From: Streptomyces sp. GESEQ-4
GTDB lineage: Bacteria; Actinomycetota; Actinomycetes; Streptomycetales; Streptomycetaceae
Reading direction: 5' to 3'
Assembly: GCF_017948455.1 (NCBI RefSeq)
Contig: NZ_JAFFSU010000010.1
Coordinates: 124,001-188,000, forward strand
DNA: 64,000 bases
This document shows positions 33,141-41,142 of the stretch, piece by piece. The position numbers were made by a program, and so were the translations under genes. Numbering within the stretch: the first letter of the stretch is position 1; each line of letters begins with the position of its first letter. The notes below the pieces were generated by a model. That model did no database searches, had not been told where the DNA came from, and was given only the letters and a program-made list of their open reading frames with translations.

Positions 33141-33799
33141 ACCGCATTCTCATCGTCGAGGACGAGGAGCGCATCGCCTCCTTCGTGCAGAAGGGCCTGC
33201 GCGCCAACGGCTTCACCACCACCGTCGTCGGAGACGGCGACGCGGGCTACGAGTACGCCCTGACCGGCAGCTTCGACCTGGTCGTCCTGGACATCGGCCT
33301 GCCCGGCCAGGACGGCTTCACCGTGCTGCGGCACCTGCGCGAGGCCCGGGTGACGGTCCCGGTGATCGTGCTCACCGCACGGGACTCGGTACGGGACACG
33401 GTGGCCGGTCTGGAGGGCGGCGCCGACGACTGGATGACCAAGCCGTTCCGCTTCGAGGAACTCCTCGCCCGGGTGCGCCTCAGGCTGCGTACGGCGGCCC
33501 GCGCGCCGGAGGTGACGGTGCTCAGGTCCGGCACGCTGAGCCTGGACCTGCGGACCCGCAGGGCACGGGCCGGGGAACGCACGGTCGACCTGACTGCCCG
33601 TGAGTTCGTCCTGCTGGAACTCTTCCTGCGCCATCCGGGCCAGGTGCTCTCCCGCGAGCAGATCCTGTCGCACGTGTGGGGCTACGACTTCGACCCGGGC
33701 TCCAACATCGTGGACGTGTATGTGCGGACGCTGCGCAGGAAGCTGGGGGCCGAGCGGCTGGAGACGGTCCGTGGCATGGGGTACCGGCTGCCCGCGTGA
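33137..33799 (+). CDS. OmpR/PhoB-family response regulator
   Basis: A 220-residue regulator: receiver with VEDEE acidic pair, phospho-Asp in LVVLDIGLPGQDG (about residue 51), LTARDS and WMTKPF lysine, then a winged-helix DNA-binding domain (LTAREFVLLELFLRHPGQVLSREQILSHVWG and NIVDVYVRTLRRKLG). Expected to bind direct repeats. The TCATC repeats before its own operon and before the permease gene are candidate targets. Confidence 0.94.
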   Translation: MNRILIVEDEERIASFVQKGLRANGFTTTVVGDGDAGYEYALTGSFDLVVLDIGLPGQDGFTVLRHLREARVTVPVIVLTARDSVRDTVAGLEGGADDWMTKPFRFEELLARVRLRLRTAARAPEVTVLRSGTLSLDLRTRRARAGERTVDLTAREFVLLELFLRHPGQVLSREQILSHVWGYDFDPGSNIVDVYVRTLRRKLGAERLETVRGMGYRLPA

Positions 33800-33806
33800 A
33801 GTTCCC

Positions 33807-33834
33807 TTCATCCACGGCTCATCGCAGACTCACG
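33807..33834 (+). promoter_or_regulatory. Predicted OmpR-type response-regulator binding site 2
   Basis: TTCATCC (33807-33813), CTCATCG (33818-33824) and CTCACGG (33829-33835) follow at 11-base intervals, just before the permease gene start (33857). Same pattern and spacing as 31370-31387. It lies 8 bases after the response-regulator stop. Confidence 0.58.
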
Positions 33835-33856
33835 GCCCGGGTGAACTCTCGATGAC

Positions 33857-35272
33857 GTGACCCTGAACCTCCGCCTCACCACCGCCCTGTGCGTGGCGCT
33901 GTCCCTGTGCGCACTGCTCGCGGTCCCGGGCAACTTCCCCGGCCTCGGCGGGGAGGCACGGCTGACCCTCGTCGTGTTCGCGCTGGCGACATGCGCCTGG
34001 ATCGGTACGCCGATCGACGACACGTACATCGCGCTGGGCGCCGGACTCGCTCTGACGGTCACCGGGGTGATCAGCAGCGACACCCTGTTCGGCACCCTCG
34101 GCGACTCCACGGTGTGGCTGCTGATCTGTGCCTTCGTGCTGGCGGCGGCGGTGGCCCGGACCGGGCTCGCCGGGCGGGCGGCGGCGTTCCTGGTGGGCGG
34201 GGCCCGCACGGTACGGCAGCTGGTGCATCTGACGACGGCCGCGCTGGTGGTCACGGCGTTCGCGGTACCGGCGACCTCGGGCCGGGCGGCGCTCGCGCTC
34301 CCGGTCTTCCTGGCCCTCGCCAAGGCGCTCGCCGACCGGAAACGACTGGTCGTGATGCTGGCGCTGCTGTTCCCGACCGTGATCCTTCTGTCGGCGGTGG
34401 CGACACTGATCGGGGCGGGCGCACATCTGATCACCGTGTCGGTGCTGTGGGAGGCGGCCGGCGAGCGGATCGGGTTCACCGAGTGGCTGCTGCTGGGGCT
34501 GCCGCTGGCCGTGGCCTCCTCCCACCTGGCCGCGGAGGCCGTCCTGCTGACGACCACCCGCCGCACGGACCGCCGGGGCCCCGTGCACATCACCGCCGAG
34601 GAGATCCAGCGGCACACGGACACCCCGGTCACCGGTCCCTGGACACAGGCCGAGACGCGGTGCGCGCTGCTGCTCGGCACAGTCGTGCTGCTGTGGTGCT
34701 GTGAGCCGCTGCACCGGGTGCCGCCCGCGGTCGTCGCGCTGATCGGCGCGATCGTGGCGGCCTCGCCCGCGCTGGGCACCGTACGCCTGAAGGACGCCCT
34801 GAAGACGGTGCCGTGGTCACTGCTGCTGTTCATGGCGGCGACCATGGCGATGGGCGTCGCGCTCGCCGACTCGGGCGCGGCGAAGTGGCTGGTCTCGGGG
34901 CTGCCCGCGGGGGTCACCCCGACCGTCTTCCTGGCGGTCGTGATCGCGGTCAGCACGGCCGCGCACCTGGTACTCCAGTCACGCTCGGCCCGCTCGTCGG
35001 TGCTGGTCCCGCTGGTCGTGGCGGCCTCCGTCGGCGCCGGGGTCAACCCGGTCGCCGCCGCGCTGGCGTCCACCGCCGCCGCGGGCTTCTGCCACACGCT
35101 CCCGGCCTCGGCCAAGCCGGTCACGCTCTTCGCGGAGATCCCCGGCACCCCCACCTACACACCCCGCGACCTGCTACGTCTGTCCGCCGTCCTGGCACCG
35201 CTGACGGCGACGCTCGTCCTGCTCTTCGCCGTCGCGGTATGGCCGCTGCTCGGCGTCCCGCTCACCCGCTAG
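33857..35272 (+). CDS. SLC13/DASS-type anion permease
   Basis: A 471-residue polytopic membrane protein, about 11-12 helices. Features fit the divalent-anion:sodium symporter / ArsB-like superfamily: DSTVWLLICAFVLAAAVARTG in the first half (S-x-x-W-L motif), PVFLALAKALADR, LIGAGAHLITV, and the repeated second half (WSLLLFMAATMAMGVALADSG, HLVLQSRSARSS). The substrate (dicarboxylate, sulfate or other oxyanion) is not decidable from sequence. GTG start. It lies just downstream of a two-component operon with a shared operator-like repeat, so the regulator may control it. Confidence 0.86.
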   Translation: MTLNLRLTTALCVALSLCALLAVPGNFPGLGGEARLTLVVFALATCAWIGTPIDDTYIALGAGLALTVTGVISSDTLFGTLGDSTVWLLICAFVLAAAVARTGLAGRAAAFLVGGARTVRQLVHLTTAALVVTAFAVPATSGRAALALPVFLALAKALADRKRLVVMLALLFPTVILLSAVATLIGAGAHLITVSVLWEAAGERIGFTEWLLLGLPLAVASSHLAAEAVLLTTTRRTDRRGPVHITAEEIQRHTDTPVTGPWTQAETRCALLLGTVVLLWCCEPLHRVPPAVVALIGAIVAASPALGTVRLKDALKTVPWSLLLFMAATMAMGVALADSGAAKWLVSGLPAGVTPTVFLAVVIAVSTAAHLVLQSRSARSSVLVPLVVAASVGAGVNPVAAALASTAAAGFCHTLPASAKPVTLFAEIPGTPTYTPRDLLRLSAVLAPLTATLVLLFAVAVWPLLGVPLTR

Positions 35273-35325
35273 GCGCTCCGCTGTGGAAGTGCCGCGATGT
35301 GCCGTCGGTCCGCTGCAGCGCCGTC

Positions 35326-35364
35326 GTGGCTGGCCGCGCAGTTCCCCGCGCCCCTTCGGGGCGC
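35326..35364 (+). repeat. Dispersed GC-rich repeat, copy C
   Basis: Identical 20-nt core at 35335-35354, preceded by GTCGTGGCTGGC and followed by TTCGGGGCGCTG, between the permease and glycerate kinase genes. Read in frame it gives AAQFPAPLRG, a spurious N-terminal extension that would appear if the kinase start were placed too far upstream. Confidence 0.88.
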
Positions 35365-35407
35365 TGCCGAACCGAAGCCGACTTCACCCGACCTGCCAGG
35401 AGATCCC

Positions 35408-36601
35408 ATGCTGACCCGAGTCGTCGTAGCGCCCAGCGGTTTCAAGGAGTCCCTGTCCGCCCAGGCCGCCGCCGACGCCATCGGGGACGGTGTCCGCCGG
35501 GTCCTCCCGGACGCCGACCTCGACCTCATCCCCCTGGTGGACGGCGGCGAGGGCACCGCGGCCGCGTTGGCCGCCGCGACCGGGGGGCGGCTCGTCGCGC
35601 TGCCCGCCACGGGGCCGGTGGGCGAAACCCTCGGCACCCACTTCGCGCTGCTCGGCTCCGGGGACACGGCGGTCGTGGAGATGGCCGCGGTGGCCGGCCT
35701 CTCCCTCGTCCCCGGCGCCCTGCGCGACCCGGGCGCCACCACGACGTACGGCGTCGGCGAGCTGATCCGCGCCGCGCTCGACACCGGCGTACGGCGGATC
35801 CTGGTCGGCTGCGGCGACTCGGGCACGTCGGACGGGGGTGCGGGCGCGCTGCAGGCGCTCGGGGCCCGGCTGCTGGACGCGGACGGGTTCGAACTCCCCC
35901 ACGGTGGCCGTGAGTTGAGCCACCTGCACCGGATCGACGGAGCCGGCCTCGACCCCCGTCTGCGACAGGCCGAGCTGCTCGTCGCCTGCAACCCGTACAA
36001 CGTGCTGTGCGGAGAGCGGGGCGTGGCCCGTGTCTTCGGGCCGCAGAAGGGGGCGACGCCCGCGCAGGTGGAGGAGTTGTCGGCCGGCCTGGAGAACTGG
36101 GCCGAGGTCCTCACCCGCGACCTGGCCGTCACCGGCACCGACCTGTACGGCGGTCCCGGCACCGGCGCCTCCGGTGGCCTGGGCGCCGGTCTCGCCGCAC
36201 TCGGCGCCCGTCTGCTGCCCCGCTTCGACGTCCTGCTCGACCACCTCGACCTGGACGCCCGGCTGGCCCGCGCCGACCTGGTGGTCACCGCCGAGGGCGC
36301 CCTGGACCACCAGACGCCGCGCGGGAAGGTCCCCGCCGAGGTGGCACGGCGGGCCAAGCTGCACGGACGCCCGGTGCTCGCGCTGGCGGGCACCCTCGGG
36401 GAGGGCGCGCACGACGTGCCGGGCGTGGACGCGTGCAGCGGGATCCTGCCGGCGCCGATGGCCCTGGCCGAGGCGCTGTTCCGGGCGAGCGAACTCCTCA
36501 CGGACGCCACGGAACGCGCGCTGAGGATGATCCTGCTGGGCGCCCGGCTACCCGTTCACGCGGAGGTGTCGGGAACGCAACGCCCGTCCTCCGTACGGTA
36601 G
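35408..36601 (+). CDS. Glycerate 2-kinase (GlxK/GarK type)
   Basis: A 397-residue class I glycerate kinase converting D-glycerate with ATP to phosphoglycerate. Landmarks: VVVAPSGFKESLSA at the N-terminus (substrate/phosphate), PLVDGGEGTAAAL, EMAAVAGLSLV, TTTYGVGELIRAAL, GCGDSGTSDGGAGALQALGA, CNPYNVLCGERGVARVFGPQKGAT, and VVTAEGALDHQTPRGKVPAEVARRAK. AGGAG precedes the ATG at 35408. The 3' end overlaps the convergent PLP-enzyme gene by 46 bases. Both genes are intact, so the overlap is a real packing feature. Function: glyoxylate/serine or C2-C3 salvage. Confidence 0.93.
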   Translation: MLTRVVVAPSGFKESLSAQAAADAIGDGVRRVLPDADLDLIPLVDGGEGTAAALAAATGGRLVALPATGPVGETLGTHFALLGSGDTAVVEMAAVAGLSLVPGALRDPGATTTYGVGELIRAALDTGVRRILVGCGDSGTSDGGAGALQALGARLLDADGFELPHGGRELSHLHRIDGAGLDPRLRQAELLVACNPYNVLCGERGVARVFGPQKGATPAQVEELSAGLENWAEVLTRDLAVTGTDLYGGPGTGASGGLGAGLAALGARLLPRFDVLLDHLDLDARLARADLVVTAEGALDHQTPRGKVPAEVARRAKLHGRPVLALAGTLGEGAHDVPGVDACSGILPAPMALAEALFRASELLTDATERALRMILLGARLPVHAEVSGTQRPSSVR

Positions 36602-37923
36602 TTCCACTGGGCACCGTCCCGAACGAGCTCCTTGACGGCCGTCACGAAACGCTCGACATGCTCGTCCGGCGTGCCCGCGCCGAAGCTCACGCGGATGGCG
36701 TTGAGGGACTTCTCGCCGGGCGCGGCCTCGGGGGCGCCGCACTCGCCCTGGGTCTGCGGGTCGCTGCCGAGCAGGGTGCGGACCAGCGGGTGGGCGCAGA
36801 ACAGGCCGTCGCGGACGCCGATGCCGTACTCGGCGGAGAGGGCGGCGGCGAAGTGCGAGCTGTTCCAGCCGTCGACGACGAAGGAGATGACGCCGACGCG
36901 GGGGGCGTCATCGCCGAAGAGGGAGAGGACGCGCACTGCCGGGACCTCGGCGAGGCCTTCCCTGACCCGCGCGATCAGGTGCTGCTCACGGGCCACCAGG
37001 GTGTCGAGGCCCGCCTCCGTCAGGGCCTTGCAGGCGGAGGCGATGGAGTAGGCGCCGATGACGTTCGGGGAGCCCGCCTCGTGCCGGGCGGCCGTGTCGT
37101 GCCACTCCACGTCCACTCCCCCGTCCGTGCGCCGGGTGACCTTCCGGCTGGCGCCGCCGCCCGCGAGATACGGCTCGGCCGCACGCAGCCAGTCCGCGCG
37201 GCCGGCCAGGACGCCGGAGCCGAAGGGGGCGTACAGCTTGTGCCCGGAGAACGCGACCCAGTCGACGTCGAGGTCCTGGACGGAGACCGGGTGGTGCGGG
37301 GCCAGCTGGGCGGCGTCCAGGACGATCCGTGCGCCGTGCGCGTGCGCCACCGCGGCCAGCTCTCGTACGGGCCACAGCTCGCCGGTGACGTTCGAGGCGC
37401 CGGTGACACAGACCAGGGCCGGGTCGCGCGGGTCCCGGTCGGCGAGGGCGCGCTCCAGGGTCTCGACGGCCTGGCGTGGGGTGCGGGGTGCGTTGAGGTA
37501 GCTGACGTGGGCGTCCTGCCAGGGCAGCAGGGAGGCGTGGTGCTCGGTCTCGAAGACGAAGACCTGGCAGCCGGCGGGGAGCGCGGCGGCGAGCAGGTTG
37601 AGCGAGTCGGTGGTGGAGCGGGTGAAGACCAGCTGGTCGTCGGCGCGGCAGTCGAGGAACTCGGCCACCGTGGCGCGGGCGTTCTCGAAGAGGTCGGTGG
37701 ACAGCTGGGAGAGGTAGCCGGCGCCGCGGTGCACGCTGCCGTAGTACGGCGCGTACGCCGCCACGTCGTCCCAGACGCGCTGGAGGGCGGGGGCGCTGGC
37801 CGCGTAGTCGAGCGCGGCGTAGGTGACCTCGCCGCCGGTGACGAGCGGGACGGTGACATCCCGGCCGAGAACGGGCAGCGGGGCACAAACGGATCGGTCG
37901 AGGGCAGCGGTGGCGACAGACAT
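36556..37923 (-). CDS. PLP-dependent class V aminotransferase-fold enzyme (cysteine desulfurase-like), SAM-IV regulated
   Basis: A 455-residue fold type I enzyme. The PLP lysine is in AFSGHKLYAPFG. AQLAPHH and ARIVLDAAQ hold the pyridine-binding Asp, TRSTTDSLNLLA the phosphate site. A Cys aligned with the desulfurase/selenocysteine lyase catalytic Cys sits in VRDGLFCAHPLVRTLLG. It thus looks like a SufS/CsdA-like desulfurase or C-S/C-Se lyase, though the exact substrate is uncertain. A SAM-IV riboswitch (38056-38172), an expression-platform hairpin and a 6-codon ORF precede it, so it serves sulfur amino-acid metabolism. Its end overlaps the glycerate kinase gene by 46 bases. Confidence 0.88.
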   Translation of the reverse strand: MSVATAALDRSVCAPLPVLGRDVTVPLVTGGEVTYAALDYAASAPALQRVWDDVAAYAPYYGSVHRGAGYLSQLSTDLFENARATVAEFLDCRADDQLVFTRSTTDSLNLLAAALPAGCQVFVFETEHHASLLPWQDAHVSYLNAPRTPRQAVETLERALADRDPRDPALVCVTGASNVTGELWPVRELAAVAHAHGARIVLDAAQLAPHHPVSVQDLDVDWVAFSGHKLYAPFGSGVLAGRADWLRAAEPYLAGGGASRKVTRRTDGGVDVEWHDTAARHEAGSPNVIGAYSIASACKALTEAGLDTLVAREQHLIARVREGLAEVPAVRVLSLFGDDAPRVGVISFVVDGWNSSHFAAALSAEYGIGVRDGLFCAHPLVRTLLGSDPQTQGECGAPEAAPGEKSLNAIRVSFGAGTPDEHVERFVTAVKELVRDGAQWNYRTEDGRCVPDTSA

Positions 37924-37989
37924 GACGGAACTCCCGTGAGGGGTGGGCGAGAAGAGAAGAAGGGTGTGCGGAGGCGGGGCTCGGCGGCC

Positions 37990-38010
37990 CTATCGCATTC
38001 GCTTGCTCAC
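37990..38010 (-). CDS. Six-codon micro-ORF (VSKRMR) in the SAM-IV leader
   Basis: GTG AGC AAG CGA ATG CGA TAG with AGGGAG six bases upstream, between the riboswitch hairpin and the enzyme gene (66 bases from its start). Good ribosome-site quality for such a tiny ORF suggests it is translated. It might couple translation to, or act downstream of, the riboswitch. No database support can be claimed. Confidence 0.45.
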   Translation of the reverse strand: MSKRMR

Positions 38011-38033
38011 GGAAGACTCCCTCGATCGACCCA

Positions 38034-38060
38034 GGACCCCTGGTGTATCGCGAGGGGTCC
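38034..38060 (-). terminator. Riboswitch expression-platform hairpin
   Basis: 8-bp inverted repeat, GGACCCCT (38053-38060 on the minus strand) with AGGGGTCC (38034-38041), 11-nt loop. The first arm shares bases with the 3' end of the SAM-IV aptamer (GCGCGGACC), so ligand binding and hairpin formation would compete. Confidence 0.65.
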
Positions 38061-38172
38061 GCGCTTGCCGTGAGCCTTGCTGCTCACGGCCTGGTCTTCA
38101 CCCGGGGCACCCCGCCACGGACGGAGGGTTGCCGGACAGTCGGCCGGGGCCTCATGACTGTCACTCATGACC
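38056..38172 (-). promoter_or_regulatory. SAM-IV riboswitch
   Basis: On the minus strand the conserved SAM-IV elements appear in order: GGTCATGAGTGACAGTCATG, GGCCCCGGCC, CCGGCAACCCTCC, GGCGGGGTGCCCCGGGTGA, GACCAGGC, a 10-bp hairpin (38067-38090), and GGCAAGCGCGGACC. This is the standard actinobacterial S-adenosylmethionine aptamer (Rfam SAM-IV). It starts 78 bases beyond the trpD stop on the same strand and precedes the PLP enzyme. Confidence 0.93.
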
Positions 38173-38198
38173 TGGGCAGGAAAGTACGTCAAATGATC

Positions 38199-38234
38199 GA
38201 CGTCCCGCAACCCGTGTCCGGATCGCGGGACGTC
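38199..38234 (-). terminator. Terminator downstream of trpD
   Basis: 10-bp perfect inverted repeat GACGTCCCGC/GCGGGACGTC (38199-38208/38225-38234), 16 bases beyond the trpD stop and just upstream of the SAM-IV riboswitch. Confidence 0.82.
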
Positions 38235-38249
38235 TCCTTACGCTGCGCG

Positions 38250-39314
38250 CTACTTGTTGCTCGCGGCCACCCAGCGCTCCAGCGTCAGCTTCGCCGCCCC
38301 GGAGTCGATCGACTCCGCCGCCCTCGCCATCCCGGTGCGGATCTGCTCGGCGAGCGGAGCCCCGGTCGGATCCAGCGCCACCAGCGCCGCCGCCGAGTTC
38401 AGCAGTACGGCGTCCCGCACCGGGCCCGTCTCGCCGTCCAGCAGGCGCCGGGCGACCTCGGCGTTGAAGGACGCGTCGGCGCCGCGGAGGGCCTGCACCG
38501 GCACCAGTTCGAGGCCGACGTCCCGCGGGTCGAAGGACTCCTCGGTGACCTTGCCGTCGCGGACGATCCAGACCCGGGAGGTGGCCGTGGTGGTCAGTTC
38601 GTCCAGGCCGTCGTCGCCGCGGAACACCAGGGACGAGTTGCCGCGCTCGGCGAAGACTCCGGCCACGATCGGCGCCATGCGGAGGTCCGCGACGCCGACG
38701 GCCTGCGCCCTCACCTTGGCCGGGTTGGTCAGCGGGCCCAGGAAGTTGAACGTCGTCCGGATCCCCAACTGGCCGCGCGCCGCCGCCACATGACGCAGCG
38801 CCGGGTGGAACTTCACCGCGAAGCAGAAGGTGATCCCGGCCTCCTCGGCGACCTCGGCGACCCGCTGCGGCGTCAGCTGCAGATTGACGCCCAGCTTCTC
38901 CAGGACGTCCGAGGCCCCGGACGCCGACGACGCGGCCCGGTTGCCGTGCTTGACGACCTTCGCGCCGGTGCCGGCGACGACGATCGAGGACATGGTGGAG
39001 ATGTTCACCGTCTTGGCGCCGTCACCGCCCGTGCCGACGATGTCGACCGTGTGCCCCGGCACCTCGATCACGTTCGCGTGCTCGTACATCGTCCGGACGA
39101 GCCCGGCGATCTCCTCCACGGTCTCGCCCTTGGCCCGCAGCGCCACCGCGAACCCGGCGATCTGCGCGTCGGTCGCCTCCCCGCGCATGATCCGGTCCAT
39201 CGCCCACGCCGTGTCATCGGCGCTCTGGTCACGCCCCTCCAGCAGCCCGTTCAACACCTCGGGCCAGGAACGGCCCGCCGCGGTGTCGCCTCCAGCGGGG
39301 GTCACAGCGCTCAT
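38250..39314 (-). CDS. trpD: Anthranilate phosphoribosyltransferase
   Basis: A 354-residue enzyme transferring the phosphoribosyl group of PRPP to anthranilate in tryptophan synthesis. Motifs: DIVGTGGDGAKTVNIST (PRPP site, about residue 90), KHGNRAASSASGASDVLEKLGV, FCFAVKFHPALRHVAAARGQLGIRTTFNFLGPLTNPA, GDDGLDEL. ATG at 39314 has AGGAG seven bases upstream. There is no leader with Trp codons here. It stands apart from the other trp genes, and a terminator separates it from qcrB. Confidence 0.96.
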   Translation of the reverse strand: MSAVTPAGGDTAAGRSWPEVLNGLLEGRDQSADDTAWAMDRIMRGEATDAQIAGFAVALRAKGETVEEIAGLVRTMYEHANVIEVPGHTVDIVGTGGDGAKTVNISTMSSIVVAGTGAKVVKHGNRAASSASGASDVLEKLGVNLQLTPQRVAEVAEEAGITFCFAVKFHPALRHVAAARGQLGIRTTFNFLGPLTNPAKVRAQAVGVADLRMAPIVAGVFAERGNSSLVFRGDDGLDELTTTATSRVWIVRDGKVTEESFDPRDVGLELVPVQALRGADASFNAEVARRLLDGETGPVRDAVLLNSAAALVALDPTGAPLAEQIRTGMARAAESIDSGAAKLTLERWVAASNK

Positions 39315-39375
39315 AAGGCCGCTCCTGAGAATCGTAGAAGAGTGTGCACCCACCCTATCCAGCCCAGGGCACGAC

Positions 39376-39412
39376 GAAGGGCCCCCGTCCGAACACCGGA
39401 CGGGGGCCCTTC
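39376..39412. terminator. Terminator between qcrB and trpD
   Basis: Perfect 15-bp stem (39376-39390/39398-39412), 7-nt loop, ~92 bases downstream of the qcrB stop, followed immediately (39414) by dispersed repeat copy D. It likely ends the qcrCAB transcript. Confidence 0.9.
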
Positions 39413-39413
39413 A

Positions 39414-39455
39414 GCGCCCCGAAGGGGCGCGGGGAACTGCGCGACCAGCCCCCAC
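39414..39455 (-). repeat. Dispersed GC-rich repeat, copy D
   Basis: Inverted relative to copies A-C and E. The 20-nt core is at 39424-39443 on the minus strand, with GGGGGCTGGT before it and CTTCGGGGCGCTG after it. Between the qcrB stop and the terminator above. Confidence 0.88.
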
Positions 39456-39504
39456 GCCGCCGCGGCCGACAAACCGACCGACACAGCCCGGCACCAGCGG
39501 AGCG

Positions 39505-41142
39505 TCAGTGGTGGCCGTGACCGCTGGTGATCTCCTTGTACTCCTCGACCGACGGCTTGGGAATCTGCGCTTCCTCGCCGTAGTACGCCTTGCTGAGCTT
39601 CGCGCGCAGCTTCTCGGAGCCCTTCACCTTGCGCTGGACCCCGTTGTCGTCGACCGTCGGGCCGATCTCGGCCGGCTCGTACTGCTCGTGCGCGGTGAGG
39701 GTGTACAGCGCGTCCTGGCTGAGCGGCTCGTGCACCTCGATGAACTCACCGTGCGGCAGGCGCTTGATGATGCCCGACTCGCGGCCGTGCAGCACCTTCT
39801 CCCTGTCCCGGCGCTGGAGGCCGAGGCAGATCCGCTTGGTGATCACGAACGCGAGCACCGGGGCGACGAAGAAGCCGATCCGGACGAACCAGGTGATGGC
39901 GTTGATCGACAGATGGAAGTGGGTGGCCCAGAGGTCGTTTCCACCACCGATCAGCAGCACCATGTACCAGGTGATCCACGCGACGCCGAAGGCCGTACGG
40001 GTCGGCGCGTTGCGCGGGCGGTCCAGGATGTGGTGCTCGCGCTTGTCGCCGGTGACCCAGGACTCGATGAACGGGTAGACCGCGATGGCGACCAGCACCA
40101 GCGGGAAGATGATCAGCGGGATGAACACGCCCAGGACGAGCGTGTGCCCCCAGAAGTTGATCTCCCAGCCCGGCATCACACGGATCAGACCCTCGGAGAA
40201 GCCCATGTACCAGTCGGGCTGGGCGCCGGTGGAGACCTGATCCGGTCGGTAGGGGCCCAGGGCCCAGATCGGGTTGATCGTGGCGACCGCCGAGACGACC
40301 GCGATGACACCGAAGACCAGGAAGAAGAAGCCTCCGGCCTTGGCCATGTAGACCGGCAGCAGCGGCATGCCGACGACGTTCTTGTTGGTGCGGCCGGGGC
40401 CCGCGAACTGCGTGTGCTTGTGGTAGAAGACCAGGATCAGATGGCCGACCACCAGGCCGAGCATGATGCCCGGCAGCAGCAGGATGTGGATCGAGTAGAA
40501 GCGGGCCACGAAGTCGCCGCCCGGGAACTCCCCGCCGAAGAGGAAGAACGACAGATACGTGCCGACGATCGGCACGGACAGGATCGCGCCCTCCATGAAG
40601 CGGACACCGGTGCCGGAGAGCAGGTCGTCCGGGAGCGAGTAGCCGGTGAAGCCGGTGAACATGCCCAGGACGAACAGCAGGAAGCCGAACAGCCAGTTGA
40701 TCTCACGCGGCTTGCGGAACGCGCCCGTGAAGAACACGCGCATCATGTGCACGAACATGCCGGCCAGGAAGATCAGCGCCGCCCAGTGGTGGATCTGCCG
40801 GATGAGCAGACCACCGCGCACATCGAAGGAGATGTGCAGGGTCGAGGCGAACGCCTCACTCATCAGCTGGCCCTGCATCGGGACGTAACTGCCGTGGTAC
40901 TCCACCTCGTTCATCGACGGGTGGAAGAACAGCGTCAGATACACACCCGTGAGGATGATGATGATGAAGCTGTACAGGCAGATCTCACCCAGCATGAACG
41001 ACCAGTGGTCGGGAAAGATCTTGCGCATGTTGGTCTTGGCGAGGGAGTAGATCCCCAGCCGGCCGTCGGCCCAGTCGGCTACGCGCTCGCCGCCCGGTGC
41101 CTTCCCGCGGTCGCGGGACTCTTTGTTGGCTGCAGTACTCAT
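39505..41142 (-). CDS. qcrB: Cytochrome bc1 complex cytochrome b subunit
   Basis: A 545-residue multi-spanning cytochrome b of complex III. Two pairs of heme-ligating histidines appear in the second and fourth core helices (IHHWAALIFLAGMFVHMMRVF and YSIHILLLPGIMLGLVVGHLILVFYHKH). The quinol site has the usual GYSLPDDLLSGTGVRF and PPW-like GPYRPDQVSTGAQPDWYMGF. The C-terminus (~430-545) is the long cytoplasmic extension of actinobacterial forms. The start overlaps the qcrA stop by 4 bases (ATGA). Actinobacterial bc1 forms a supercomplex with aa3 oxidase. Confidence 0.97.
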   Translation of the reverse strand: MSTAANKESRDRGKAPGGERVADWADGRLGIYSLAKTNMRKIFPDHWSFMLGEICLYSFIIIILTGVYLTLFFHPSMNEVEYHGSYVPMQGQLMSEAFASTLHISFDVRGGLLIRQIHHWAALIFLAGMFVHMMRVFFTGAFRKPREINWLFGFLLFVLGMFTGFTGYSLPDDLLSGTGVRFMEGAILSVPIVGTYLSFFLFGGEFPGGDFVARFYSIHILLLPGIMLGLVVGHLILVFYHKHTQFAGPGRTNKNVVGMPLLPVYMAKAGGFFFLVFGVIAVVSAVATINPIWALGPYRPDQVSTGAQPDWYMGFSEGLIRVMPGWEINFWGHTLVLGVFIPLIIFPLVLVAIAVYPFIESWVTGDKREHHILDRPRNAPTRTAFGVAWITWYMVLLIGGGNDLWATHFHLSINAITWFVRIGFFVAPVLAFVITKRICLGLQRRDREKVLHGRESGIIKRLPHGEFIEVHEPLSQDALYTLTAHEQYEPAEIGPTVDDNGVQRKVKGSEKLRAKLSKAYYGEEAQIPKPSVEEYKEITSGHGHH

